The notes beneath the pieces are model-generated. The model had not been told where the DNA came from and did no database searches. It saw nothing but the letters and a program-made list of their open reading frames with translations. This document shows, one piece after another, positions 1 to 11,722 of a DNA stretch of 64,000 nucleotides. Origin of the DNA: Chelydra serpentina (lineage: Eukaryota > Chordata > Testudines > Chelydridae); NCBI GenBank assembly GCA_037349315.1, contig JBAIAC010000027.1:3348001-3412000 (forward strand), in the 5' to 3' direction. Each line of letters opens with the position of its first letter. Position 1 is the first letter of the stretch. The position numbers were made by a program, and so were the translations under genes.

Positions 1-472
1 CACATTGAAGTTTGTTTGTTTAAGAAGCTTGTTTAAGAAGCTAACATTTTCTGGTTTGTTTTTGACCTGCTAACCCTCTGCATGAGAGTTTCCTGAGAGT
101 CCGTGTTTCTTGGCACTTGAAAATTGGTTATATGTCTGTTCTTTTGATTGTCCCTTACCATACTGCTTGGCTATGTGACTTTGGTGGTTTGAACTTGTGA
201 TGTGATCCCTGCTAGATCAAATCAAGTATAAATGTAGGTGGATTTATTTACGCTTCTGGGCTATTCTGTACAAAACTGTGTTAGTTTTTAGCCAACACAG
301 CCAATGGAACTGGAAGTCTGAACTTGTCCAAGGCAGAGCTAATTGAGCGGGCAAAAGATTCTGTAAACACAGCAGCCACAAGCACATGGTCAGGCTAGTC
401 TGTAACCTTAGGGATGTTCAGGTTGCATGCTGTCGTATTGACTAACCCAGCTGCATTTTTTTTTGGTTGCAG
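1..472 (+). other. SHPK: SHPK intron (partial)
   Basis: This is sequence upstream of the first recognised SHPK exon. I looked for the preceding exon (expected to end near a Trp-Asn-Val-Glu-like stretch) and did not find it, so it lies before the window. Confidence 0.7.
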
Positions 473-648
473 TTTGAGAGAATCTGGCTTCCCCCTTGAC
501 TTGCTTCCTGAAGTGGGTGACCCTGGTGACATTGCAGGGAGGATGCCCCATGACTGGCATGGAATACCAAAGGGAACGGAAGTGGGAGTTGCTCTGGGAG
601 ATTTCCAGTGCTCTGTTTATTCTTGTATGACTGAGAGGACTGATGCAG
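473..648 (+). CDS. SHPK: SHPK coding exon A (first in window)
   Basis: The acceptor is ttggttgcag at 463-472 and the donor is gtatta at 649. The first base completes a codon begun in an upstream exon, then the reading runs Leu-Arg-Glu-Ser-Gly-Phe-Pro and on through the VGVALGD segment to Arg-Thr-Asp-Ala. It ends in phase 1 (G|). Confidence 0.94.
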
Positions 649-2947
649 GTATTATTATACAGCTGGGACACAACATCTACTGTAGAACCTCAGAGTTACG
701 AACACTTCAGGAGTGGAGGTTGTTCATAACTGAACAAAACATGGTGGTTCTTTCAAAAGTTTACGACTGAACGTTGACTTAATACAACTTTTGAACTTTA
801 CTCTGCTGAAGAAAAATGCTGCTTTTAACCATCTTAATCTGAATGAAACAAGCACAGAAACAGTTTCCTTGCCTTGTCAAATCTTTTTAAAACTTTTCCT
901 TATTTTTTTTTTTAGTAGTTCAGGTTTAGCACAGTACTGTACTTGCTTTTTTTGGTCTCTGCTGCCTGATTGTGTACTTCTGGTTCCAAATGAAGCGTGT
1001 GGTTGACTGGTCAGTTTGTAACTCTGCTGTTTGTAACTCTGAGGTTCTACTGTAAGACCTTTCAATAGGTCTGGATACCATTTTCTAGTCTGTGAAAGGA
1101 CTGATACAGTTTTTCCATTAATACCATAGCACTCTTTTGCCTGACTGTTCCTAGCTTGGTATTTATATTGTGCTTAACACCATGGTATGTGGATAACCTA
1201 TTTTCCTCTTTCGAGGTAGCTTGCTAAAAGATTAAATCCTTTTTTCTTGTGTTGCAGTTCTCAATATCAGCACCTCTGCTCAGCTGACAGTCCCCATGCC
1301 CTTGGGATTCCAGCCTCCCGAGACACCAGATTCCTTGTCAGCTGTTGCCTATTTTCCTTATTTTGATGGTAACTATCTGGCAGTGGCAGCATCACTCAAT
1401 GGAGGAAATGTGCTGGCAACATTTGTGGATATGTTGGCACGCTGGATGGCGGAGTTGGGTAAAGTATTTTGGGGATAGACAAAGCTTAATATGGGAGTTG
1501 GTCAGCAAGATATGAGGGACTGAGTCAAAGCAGTGAGTCTTGAACAGCAGTGGTTTTCGACCTGTGGTCTGCACCTCCATTCAAAATTTTTTAGGGGTCT
1601 GCAAATGAAATAAGGTTGAAAATCACTGTTGTACAGTACGTGTCATCTAAGCAGAAATCATGTAGCATGCGATTCGTTTCCACTGTTGCGCTAGAATTTC
1701 CTACAACAATTAGGGGACACGCTAAGAACAACACTAATTGGAACCTGCATTTGGATTATGTCTGGGTTTTGTTTTTGTTTTTTCTGTTTCAAGCACTTAA
1801 GTGAGTGAGGATATCTTTGTGGGTTCCATTTCAGAAGGAAAAATTTTCAAAGGAAAAATTATAAGTCAATAAATCAGAAGTCAGTCACTAATTTCCATGT
1901 TCATAGAGTCTAGAAAGAGTGACTTGATTATGTTAATTGCCTTGAGTTGCAGTTTTCACAGAACTTTAAATGCTTAATGGACTTTAAAAAGCCAGGCTTA
2001 GTACAGTATCATACAAGACAATCATGTCATTTCCCCAAAGTGCTTTAAAATGTGTTGTCACAACTTCTTTGATATCCTTCCCTTGCGTTGTCTCAGTGTA
2101 ACAGTAAATTCTAAAATCCTTCCATCCAGTGCTTGAGTCACATTTGCACTGTCAGTATAGGAGGTGGAGTCTGTGCTGATTGCCCCTATTAAGAAAAGGT
2201 CACTAGGTGGTTAGTTTCCAGATATGCAAGATTACCTTTACTGTTGCTTTTTCATTTAAATTGAGCCAATAGCTAATGTTTCAGAGAAAACTGTTCCGTT
2301 ACCAGAACTGCAGTGTTTATAATCAGAAAAGACTTCTTGGATCAAAATACTTTGGATGAGGAGGTTTGTATTCCTGCAAAAGTGATCTCCTTAGGGACGG
2401 GAGAAGCCAAATACAGTGTTCTGTTGAGCCAGCATACACCACTGAAACAGCACCCGGCATCATTAGCATGCGTTAAGTCTCCAGCATTCATCTCTGACAA
2501 GTGAAAGGGACACCAGGCTGACAAAATTAGTAACACCATTTTCTGTTGGCAGGATGTGAAGTTCTAGAGTCCAATGTCTATACACAAATGATCAACGCAG
2601 CCTTGACCCAAAATGATACCAGACTCTCAATCTGCCCAACTGTTTTTGGAGAAAGGCACATGCCTGAGCAACTGGCTTCAGTGACTAGTATCACTGCTTC
2701 TGATCTCTCTCTGGGTCACGTAACCAGAGCTTTGTGCCATGGGATCATTCAGAATCTGCATTCTATGTTGCCATTTCAAGACCTGAAAGAGGCAGGAGTG
2801 AAGAGAATTCTCGGAAGTGGAAGTGCTCTTTCCAGGAATGAGGTGCTGAAGCAAGAAGTGGAGAAAATGTTTCCACTTCCCGTGATCTATGGAAAGGATG
2901 TGGATGCAGCTGTGGGTGCTGCTATGGTGATGCTGCACAGAAGATAA
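473..2947 (+). CDS. SHPK: SHPK, sedoheptulokinase, C-terminal part (3 exons)
   Basis: Spliced CDS join 473-648, 1258-1458, 2553-2947, giving 256 residues plus a split codon, roughly the C-terminal half of a protein of about 478 residues in human. It phosphorylates sedoheptulose to sedoheptulose-7-phosphate with ATP in the cytosol, feeding the non-oxidative pentose phosphate pathway. The sequence shows the FGGY-kinase C-terminal half: VALGDFQCSVYSC near the start, AASLNGGNVLATFV in the middle, then GSGSALSRNEVLKQE and DVDAAVGAAMVML near the end. Exon phases agree (each junction splits a Gly or Val codon after its first base). The 5' exons lie upstream of the window. The C-terminus stops at His-Arg-Arg, a few residues shorter than the human protein. 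Lying next to TRPV1 is the known amniote arrangement. Family identity is very secure; activity is inferred from homology. Confidence 0.96.
1258..1458 (+). CDS. SHPK: SHPK coding exon B
   Basis: The acceptor is tgttgcag (ends 1257) and the donor is gtaaag at 1459. It encodes VLNISTSAQL, then PMPLGFQPPE, YFPYFDGNYL and AASLNGGNVL, ending at WMAELG. Phase 1 at both ends. Confidence 0.95.
1459..2552 (+). other. SHPK: SHPK last intron
   Basis: GT-AG intron (gtaaag to gttggcag). Apart from the small hAT-like element at 1548-1628 I see no coding or structural feature in it. Confidence 0.85.
1548..1628. mobile_element. Small hAT-like MITE in SHPK intron
   Basis: 81 bp with terminal inverted repeats: left CAGTGGTTTTCGACC, right GGTTGAAAATCACTG. 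Flanking 8-bp sequences TTGAACAG (1540-1547) and TTGTACAG (1629-1636) match at 7 of 8 bases. TIR starting CAG and an 8-bp duplication are the hAT pattern. Confidence 0.8.
2553..2947 (+). CDS. SHPK: SHPK terminal coding exon
   Basis: The acceptor is gttggcag (ends 2552) and the stop TAA is at 2945-2947. It encodes CEVLESNVYTQMI, SLGHVTRALCHGI, GSGSALSRNE and DVDAAVGAAM, the conserved C-terminal FGGY-kinase blocks. The 395 nt equal a split codon plus 131 codons including the stop. Confidence 0.96.
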
Positions 2948-3489
2948 ATCCATAGTTCAGGATTGTCTGATGTAAAGTTTTTTTCTGGACATATCAACAC
3001 TTTTTCTGTTTCCTCATCATTCCTGATGTTGCTTTTAATCTACCATCCCACTTAATATGGAGAAGAACAGCTTGTATTGATGTTCCTCTCTGGTTCCAAA
3101 TGTACTCAGGGCTCTGCATGCCCTTATGTTGTCATTCCTAATTGTGCAATGAGAACTAATTGTTATCGCATAAAATTTGGCTGCATGAAGGGAAAAGATC
3201 CATTAAGTTTGGGTTGAAGATAATACTTCATCACAGGCTCATTTTCTTGTTAGGAAAGAAGCCTGGGATGGCTAAGAAGAGCCAGTGTCTGTTGGTAATG
3301 ACATCTTTAGCCTTTGTTAGAGATGTTTTGTGGTTAAACTATCTCTTTCTATATATATATGTGCAACACAATGGGGCCTAAAGGTGCTACTGTAATACAA
3401 ATAAAATAATAATTTACCATATCTTATATGTTGAAGAGTCTCTCTCTCTGAAGGGCTGAGCACCTTTTTGGCTCTTAAGTAACAATAAA
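2948..3489 (+). other. SHPK: SHPK 3' untranslated region (probable)
   Basis: Follows the SHPK stop codon. AATAAA hexamers occur at 3400-3405 and 3484-3489; either could end the mRNA. The stretch 3362-3412 resembles a dispersed ancient repeat seen again near 37187 and 40426, so the first hexamer may come from a repeat. Confidence 0.6.
3400..3405 (+). promoter_or_regulatory. Candidate polyadenylation signal AATAAA for SHPK
   Basis: First canonical hexamer downstream of the SHPK stop (about 450 bp). A second lies at 3484-3489. The choice between them cannot be made from sequence alone. Confidence 0.45.
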
Positions 3490-4471
3490 ATGTTAAAAAG
3501 CATATAGGAGGGAAGGTTATAGGATCAGTGAAGTATATTGCTGCTGATCCAAGTTAGATTCATGACTAGCTCATATAATGACTTCAATGCTCATGCTTCA
3601 GAGTGCAGATTGGTTACCAGCTGGGGGTCAGGAAGGTATTTCTCTCATAATGTTTTAATGCACAGTTATTTACACTAGAGTGTGTGGAGCTTCCTCTGAA
3701 GCATCCAACATTGGCAGGATATTTGACTAGATGGTTCATTGGACTTTTCTTTTGTTCTAGAAAGGTTATAGTAACCCTCCTGATAGATCTGTTCCCCTCT
3801 CTTCTTACCGCAATGTGACTTGAAGTACAATCAATTGTTGCCAGTGAGAGGTGAAATGTGCTCACGTGTGTCAGCCCAAGAACGTCCTTTCCAGTTTCCT
3901 TGATATGCTCTATTTTAAGGAGTTTATAACTCTCTGCCTTTTTATATATTGGAAGGAACCGAGCCTTGGCATAGCAACTTGCAGGCTGGATTAAAAAAAA
4001 TTTTTTTTTCAGTTTTGAGCATTGTTCATGTGAACTTGCCATAAGTCTCTGGGTTTCTATCCCACATGCCATGGTCCTAAAGCACCTCGCTGATCATTCT
4101 ACCTTCTCCTTTATTTTAAGGTTAAAGCATTTGTATTTTATTTTATCATCCAGGAGAAGTTGGATGTGCATTTCCTTACTTGAGAGAGGGAGGGAAGTAA
4201 ATAACATGGTTTCATATTATCTGGGTACAATTTTATTAACTAGAAGCATCTGTTTTAACCGAAATATGGACCTGCATATCCATCTTGTTCATTAGCAGCA
4301 TCGGGACTGACTCATATTGTCTTAATGAGAAATCTGCTTCCTATCTCAGAGCTCTAAGTCCACAGACTTTAATTAAAGTGATGGATTAATCCCCTGCCTC
4401 CTCATGACCAATCTTTTCCATGTGGTGGGTAAAGAGCCATTGGAGTAATCAGGAAACACAGACAAAGTGTA

Positions 4472-4900
4472 GAACATAAGAACAGCCATACTGGGTCAGA
4501 CCAGAGGTCCATCTAGCCCAGTATCCCGTCTTCTGACATTGGCCAATGCCAGGTGCCCCAGAGGGAATGAACAGAACAGGTAATCATCAAGTGATCCATC
4601 CCCTGTCACCCATTCCCAGCTTCTAGCAAACAGGGACTAGGGACACCATCCCTGCCCGTCCTGGCTAATAGCCATTGATGGACCTATCCTCCATGAATTT
4701 ATCTAGTTCTTTTTTGAACCCTGTTATAGTCTTGGCCTTCACAACATCCTCTGGCAAGGAGTTCCACAGGTTGACTGTGTGTTGTGTGAAAAAATACTTC
4801 CTTTTGTTTTGTTTTTAAACCTGCTGCCTATTAATTTCACCTGGTGGCCCCTAGTTCTTGGGTTATGAATAGTTGAAGGTTATGGTAAAACACCCTATTT
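4472..4900. repeat. Abundant turtle dispersed repeat (LINE/CR1-like fragment)
   Basis: Begins AGAACATAAGAACAGCCATA and continues CTGGGTCAGACC and GGTCCATCTAGCCC. A fragment of the same family recurs at 38262-38328 (AAGAACGGCCATACTGG). Very common wording in turtle DNA; the exact family name is not certain, CR1-related being my best guess. Confidence 0.65.
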
Positions 4901-5138
4901 TGTAGCACTTTGTTTTAATTTTACTAGTTCTATTGTATGTGTGCATCAGCAGATCTTCTTCCCTTTTTTGAATGATACTGCCAGGAGCCAATAACATTTC
5001 CCCTTCAAATACTAGGTCTTTGCAGCTGCCGCTTACTAATCCTTGACTCCAGCTGAGCCAGTTTCAGGCAGCTGGTAAAATATGGAATATGGTTCATTAC
5101 TATGCTTCATCAAGACAAGAATTTCCCTGATTAACAGA

Positions 5139-5550
5139 CGCATAGACTTTAAAGTCCGAAGGGATCATCATGATCATCTAGTCTGACCGCCTGCATGTTG
5201 CGGGCCACAGAACCTCACCACTCCACTCCTGTAATAAACCCCTAAACTGTGGCTGAGTTACTGAACTCCTCAAATCATGATTTAAAGATTTCAAGTTACA
5301 GAGAATCCACCATTTACCCTAGTTTAAACCTGCAAGTGACCCATGCCCTATGCTACAGAGGAAGGCAAAACTCCCCCAAGGTCTCTGCCAATCTGATCTG
5401 GGGGGAAATTCCTTCCCGCTCCAAATATGGCGATTAGATAGACCCTGAGCATGTGGGCAAGACCTACCAGTCAGACACCTGGGAAAGAATTCTCTGTAGT
5501 AACTCAGAGTCCTCCCCATCTACTGTCCCATCACGAGCAGGGTTTGTTAA
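5139..5550. repeat. Turtle dispersed repeat, probably CR1-related
   Basis: Runs from CATAGACTTTAAAGTCCGAA through ATCATCTAGTCTGACC and CCCTGAGCATGTGGGCAAGA to CCATCTACTGTCCCATCA. The ATCATCTAGTCTGA core also occurs at 8309-8405, and a related CAGCTAGTCTG version at 34619-34660, so this is a multi-copy family. The family name was not verified. Confidence 0.65.
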
Positions 5551-6344
5551 AGCTCCTAGCATATCTCTTGTCACTTCTGTCTTCTTTTGCTACCTGATGA
5601 GAAAGGATGTTCGGTGAGTAAAATTCATTCCTGTGTGCAGCATTTACTCAAGACCTAGGCACCATTTAAGCCTCAGATGTGTGTAGGACTCATTGCACAG
5701 GGGTAAATTTCACCGGTTTATTATTTATATGCTGCTGCAAGTATACTGATCACTCTATATGATACACCCAAACCAGGTCCCTGCCCAGTCTAATACAAAC
5801 AGTATTTAGGACAACAGTGGAGGCATGGGAAGGTGCAGAGACCTCAGTAGGTGAGGCAAGAGCAGGACAGTAGCATCTTCACGAGAAAAGGAGATCAGAA
5901 GGGGAGGGGAGGCCCTTGATGCACAGGAAATGGGAGGGTGTTCCAAAAGTGTGCATCCATGGGGTGGGAAGGGTCAGAGAAAGTCTGAAGCCAGGAATAG
6001 GAGATGGAGACAAAAGAAGCACTTAGCAAAAAGAGACGAAGAAAAGCCTAGGAAGCGAGAGGGGACATGAGAGACATGGTCACCGCGCCTCAAGGGTGTT
6101 GTTTTTTGGAACTAAAAGGCAATAATAGGGATAATTGAATTATGAATCTGAAAATCTAGCTACTGCAGCTGAAGCACTTAACTCTCCTTCCTCATAGTTC
6201 TGAAAAGCTGGATGTGATTATCTTAGTGAATAGTCCAGCATAATGAGGTTTACTGGATGTTTCACTGTGCATTGTAATTCTCTTGTGTTGCTGAGACTGA
6301 TTGCTGTCATGACTCACAGCAATGTGCAGAGCGAGGATGAGAGA

Positions 6345-6520
6345 GGAAATATGGCCCTGTGGTGGGGGCACTAGCCTGGGACTTGGGACCCATGTTCAAT
6401 TCCCTGCTTTGTCGCAGGTTTCTCGGGCAAGTCGATCTCTCTATTTGCCTATGGTACAACCGTAATGGGGGCCATATAAGTTGCTTAGCTCGATAGATAG
6501 CATGTTGCACTCACTCTGAA
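6345..6520 (+). repeat. MIR/CORE-SINE-like element
   Basis: Contains GGGGGCACTAGCCTGGGACT, a degenerate pol III B box (GTTCAATTCCCTG), GGGCAAGTCGATCTCTCT and GGGGGCCATATAAGTTGCTTA, the order found in amniote MIR-type tRNA SINEs. Old and diverged. Confidence 0.6.
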
Positions 6521-7586
6521 GACTCTTGTTCTCTAGTTATTCCCTACATTGTGGGTAGATACTGGTAGGCTTGGACCTCACTGCTGTTCTCCATTGTTCA
6601 GACGTAGTAGGCCTGATTATATACTTTTCCTATGCTGGTGAAAAATCTGGAGTGGCTCTCTTGAACTGGAGCTACCCCAGTGTAAGTGGGATCAGAATCA
6701 GAATTCAAGCCACTTTAGCCAGCCCCTCCAGACTTGTGCTGAATGCACCTCATCTGATCTGGAGAATCTATCCTGTTTACACTGGTGTAAGATCAGAATT
6801 GGGCCCTAACCTGCCATTATCTTTTAATTTAGGCTCTTCAAAAAATCATCCATTGTGAAATTGGTTTATACAGCAACTGACACTGTTGAAAAGCTTTGGT
6901 ACGTGGTGCATTTTGGTATAAAATTGCAGTGTTTCGTCTGTCCTCAGGAATTGCTTAGAATTCTGTTTGACTTTTGTACAGATGTAAGATCTGTCAAATG
7001 CTGCCAGATCCATCAAGGAGGGAATAAGTATGTCAAACATCTTATTGGAATACAGTTTACTAATAATAACAACTGAGAAGCTGAAGAAAAACTGTCACAC
7101 TGAATGTTCATGTTGCCCTTTTTTCTTATCTACAAGTGCTGGGTACATTTCAGTCTTTTTCCCGTTTGGAATCAGTAAATGTTAGTCCTTCCTACATCAT
7201 TTGATTCAGCAATTGTGAGCTCATCAGACAAAGCTGACTAACTGTTCCCGGAGGTTTTATTTTAAATGACTCTTCCTTTGGGTTATCTATGGAAATGTGG
7301 TATCTTGAATAGCAATCTGCTAGGCAGAGGCCTGGCTGCAAGATTAATTAGGGACCATGCTGCCTTATGTCCTTCAATATGTGAATCTTTCCCATAGCAG
7401 ACGCTCTACTGGGGACAAGTGCCCAGGCTGGTTTGTAAGTAGAGGATCGATTTGATTCTAAAGAAATTTTGCTGGAAACTTGCCTCCAGTGACTCCCCTG
7501 AGCAAGACATAAATAGAATAAGCTGTAGGTGACACATTCCTGTAGGCAAGCTCACATTCTGCAGTCTTCCTCTTGTTATGTTTATC

Positions 7587-7711
7587 TAGGGTGACCGGAT
7601 AGCAACTGTGGAAAAAATGGGACGGGATGGGGGAGTAATAGGTACCTATATAAGAAAAAGTCCCCAAAAACGGGATTGTCCCTTTTAAAAACTGGACATC
7701 TGGTCACCCTA
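7587..7711. mobile_element. hAT-like MITE with perfect 8-bp target duplication
   Basis: 125 bp. Left TIR TAGGGTGACCGGAT and the reverse complement of the right TIR, TAGGGTGACCAGAT, differ at one base. Identical 8-bp flanks TGTTTATC at 7579-7586 and 7712-7719. No coding capacity. Confidence 0.88.
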
Positions 7712-8308
7712 TGTTTATCCTCTTTTGTGTGTGTTGTCCCCTCACTCCACCCCCTCCTCCCCCACAATCCCTCTCTAGCTGTAGCAAACTGCCACTCTGT
7801 CTCTGGTTTCATTCACTCCTCTGGCTGCTTTAATTTTCCTTTACGGATACACCAAGACTTTCTGTTTCCAGGATGTCTGAAATCTGGAGCTGTATCTATG
7901 ACCAAATGTGGACACTGGGGTGCTTGATTTTTCTCTTCTCCACTTGTTTAACTCCATTGACTTCAAAAGGAATTGCTCCAGATGTACTGTTGGCTAAGCC
8001 AGAACAGAGTCAAACCCTGCTGTTTGAATATAAACTCAAACTCTGATGGTCAGTGGTAGATCAGGTGCTGAATGCTCACCTTTTCAGGAAATGCCCTTAT
8101 TCCTACAACCATATACCTAGTTCACTTGTCAAGTCCAGCTCTGGGAAGAAGTAGTTCCTTCCAGTAGCACCAGCTGGGGATCTCTCCCATTGTTAATTTA
8201 TACGTAAGCATTAATATACAGGCATTTTATTTGTTCTGAATAAAATGTCATAGGCTGTTTTGATTAATGTAATTACAATTTGCTGTGAATATTGCAGCAT
8301 CCCTTTTC

Positions 8309-8405
8309 ATACATGTTAAGGCCAGAAAGGGCCATTATGATCATCTAGTCTGATTTCCTACAGAGCACAGGCCGGAGATTTCACCCAGTGATTCCTGTAT
8401 CAAGT
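8309..8405. repeat. Fragment of the 5139-5550 repeat family
   Basis: Shares GGCCAGAAAGGGCCATTATG then ATCATCTAGTCTGA with the family at 5139-5550. Confidence 0.55.
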
Positions 8406-10690
8406 CCAAAGCTTCTGGCTGGGCTAGAGTATGTCTTTTAGAAATGCTTTGTCTTTCTAGCCCATTCCCTGATGCAGATATCCTAGACAGAAGGCCAGAT
8501 TAATAAAACCAGCCTTCCTGAGGTAAGGAAATACTCCAGGTGTTCAAGTAGCACTTACATTAATTTTTCACAGCGTACTAAGGTAAACATGAATTATTTC
8601 AATAAGACGTGGTATGTAAACAGATTAATAAAATGGTGTTTGGATTTTTAAAATTGATTTTCGAAGTTCATCAACTCTGATTGTAATCAAACTCTTCCTT
8701 GGATAGTATGTAGATCTTTATTATAACATCACTAACAGCCACTGCAAAGACGAACAATCTCAGAAAAGATCTCCGCAAACTTTCACATTAAGTGATGTGT
8801 ACAGCTGAACCACACATTCAGCCTGGGAAAGTCAGTTGTTTTTTATCTGTGAAGAGGAAATCCATTGCTAAATGTAATTTGAAAAAAAAAAACCTGGGAT
8901 TCTTGTAAAGAGCTTTGATACACTCTCGGGAATAGCTGCTGCTGTTACTTCTGCTTCTAGGATAGTTCTTAATTATTATATTAGTCAAGTTCATGTTCTA
9001 GTGCACATCCTCAGACTTACAAAACGATCAGAGTGTAGAACAATCCCGCAGACAAACGAAGTGGAGGGAAGATCTGTGATGTTGCTCCAAACAAATCACC
9101 TAAGAAGAGAGGACTCCTGAAAACTGTAGGGGGAAAAAACTCCTATAGATCAGAAAGTACTTATTGAGACTGGATTATTTTGCAGAAGGTGGCATTTTTT
9201 TGGGAGCTTTTGTAAGTCTTGCATGTATATTTGAATAGCATGCTTGTGCATTGTTTGTAAATTACCCCTTGATATTTATCACTAGTTATAGTTGAATTGG
9301 AGGCTCTTATAAGCAATATCTTCTTGTTGTTGTATAGGATTGAATCTTGATATACACTGGATTAGAAGAGCCCAAATTAGGTACATTTTATCTGGATAGC
9401 GCATGAGAAATTTAAAGACAAGATATCTTTCCAGGGAATTTTGAAGTCTCTCTGTGGAAGATGTTTACATCTTGCAAATTCAGACCTATATGACACTGAG
9501 TAGCTTTCCTGTCATCATTGAAGTTTCTACCAAGTGTTTTTTAAAACTAAAGCTTTTGGAATCATGAAAACAGGGTTATGGCGTATTGATAAGGCCATTG
9601 TGCTGCTGCCTATACTGTACCTATTTTGTGGAGAAATAAAGGTTTCCAGGTTCCAGTCTGGCATTTTTTGCCAGATGTACATTCACTTAAAGGAGATGTC
9701 GTCCCCCCCACCCCCCCAAAAAAGAAAAAAAGAAAAAAACCCAACCCCAAACCAAAAACCCATGATTATTTTGTTTGCCAGTGTGTTTCATTCTTTAAAC
9801 CCACTGTTTATTATTTCAGGGAACATTTTATAGTTTTTAAATATTTTAATATCAAACTGTAAACAAAAATTTATTTTTTGCAGTATTTCTTGTTTGCAGA
9901 ATAATTTAAGATTTTAGGAAAATTTCTTTTCTATTTATTTCAATTTATTTTTGTGAGGGACCCACAGAACTGGAAATTTAAGCAAAAATGCACCCCAAAG
10001 CTAAATTATGCTAGATGTCATTTTAACAATTTCTATTTTGTTTTATTGTTGATGCTGTAAATGTATATTTATGAATATTTTAAGAATTTGTTAGATACAT
10101 ATTGTGTATAGTTATTGAAAATTCAGACAGACAACACATTCTCATTCCATGTTTACTTCCATAGAAAATTGCATAGGTGCCGTTGATTTAAAGGTTACTG
10201 AATCCTGCTGAACTGAAAATCCTGATATAACTTTAACTGTGATCTTGCTAACTTGCCACCATAAGCACGTTTGAGGTCACTGGTCAGCTATTGTTTGTAT
10301 ACATAATAACTCTTAGCATAGAGGTCTGTTTATAGTTGAGGAGAGCACTTGCTGTTGCAGGATTTCATAAAACTCTTATTTTCAAAGCATTAGATTTTCT
10401 AGACAATCTTGGATTTCAGGAAATGTTTCATAGGAGGACATTCCACACACTCTCAAATCTGGCTGTGTCAGAGTTCAAAAGGGGTACAGTGAATTGCTTT
10501 CTCTACGACTGATCCTCCAGAATATTTTACATCTAATAATGATATGAGCAGCCATTCCTACCTGTATGTCCCATTCGCCTCCATGTATCATTGTTTGCCC
10601 TATTTTCTCTTGATCACACTGTGTGTACACTTGGCTGTTTAAAACACTTTAATAAGAAAACAGTCTAGAAACAGTCTTAATTTTAGCATG

Positions 10691-10767
10691 ACAAGGTGGA
10701 TGAGGTAATAATATATTTTATTGGACCAACTTCTGTCCAATAAAAGATGTTACCTCACCCACCTTGT
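10691..10767. repeat. Hairpin repeat with imperfect inverted arms of about 36 bp
   Basis: The left arm starts ACAAGGTGGATGAGGTAA and includes TTTTATTGGACC. The right arm ends TTACCTCACCCACCTTGT and includes GTCCAATAAAA. The spacer is only a few bases. The flank at 10786-10807 (GGACCATCACAGCTACAACA) resembles the distal end of the same family in other turtle copies. Confidence 0.65.
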
Positions 10768-11722
10768 CTCTCTCTAGTATCCTGGGACCATCACAGCTAC
10801 AACACTTCATTTTAACATATTCGTTGTCATTATAAATCAAACACGAGAAAAGTGCTGGCCTTCCAGATATTACTCATCTATAGTAACCTGTCCTTTTTTG
10901 TTTTTTGAGGTGACTATGAGCTTCCAAGGTCCACCTGTCTAGTGGCTATCTTTACTGGAACTGGTTTTCCAGTCTTTTACACCAATTATACACCACTGTG
11001 ACTCCACTGAAGTCAGTAGGTGGTAATTTTCCATGTTAGCTGAACGTCTCTTTGCTCCTACATGGCTGAGATGCAGCCCTCATGGGCAAAGACATTGGTT
11101 GAGGCCCAGTTCACTGGCTAATAGATCAACCTTTGGAGTAATATCCTTAACCTCTACTCACAAAAGACTAATTACTACCCAACTAGTTATGTGCTCTTAA
11201 CAGGCCCATCCACAGCAACTTAGCATCTTCTTACAGTCCTGTCCTCCAAATCCCTCTCAGCAACATCTGACATTTCAGACTTGCTGGACACCTGTTTCAT
11301 TCATTTCTTTAGTACACCTCCTCTCTCCATCCCTTTCTCATCTGTTCTCATCAGTGTCAGCTCCTTACTTTGTCCTGCTTCTCTTGATTGATGCTTATCC
11401 TGCAACTAATACAACTTGCCCTCTCCCCTTTTTGAATCCCCTAACTCTGATCAGATGGGCAAAGGGAGAACAAGAGAGCTTGTTTGTGGTAGATGCCATG
11501 GACCTGATTCTGCTGTCACTTACCAACTGGTGCAACTCCTTTCATATAAATGAGATACTCCTGATTTACCCTGGTCTGAGAGCAGAATTAGCCTTGTTGT
11601 TGCCAGAGAGAAACTTACTTTAATTATTCATGTGCAAAGAGGTGTGAGTTGTTTTCTCCTTGCCAGGGATCTATGATGATCTGAGGTGATGTAATTTGCC
11701 CCTACAATCTTGTGTAAAATTT

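Noticed and set aside
288..400. Possible upstream SHPK exon after tttttag at 281-287
   Set aside because: Translation begins with a weakly similar Asn-Thr but lacks the conserved residues expected just before Leu-Arg-Glu-Ser, and no matching donor phase was found.
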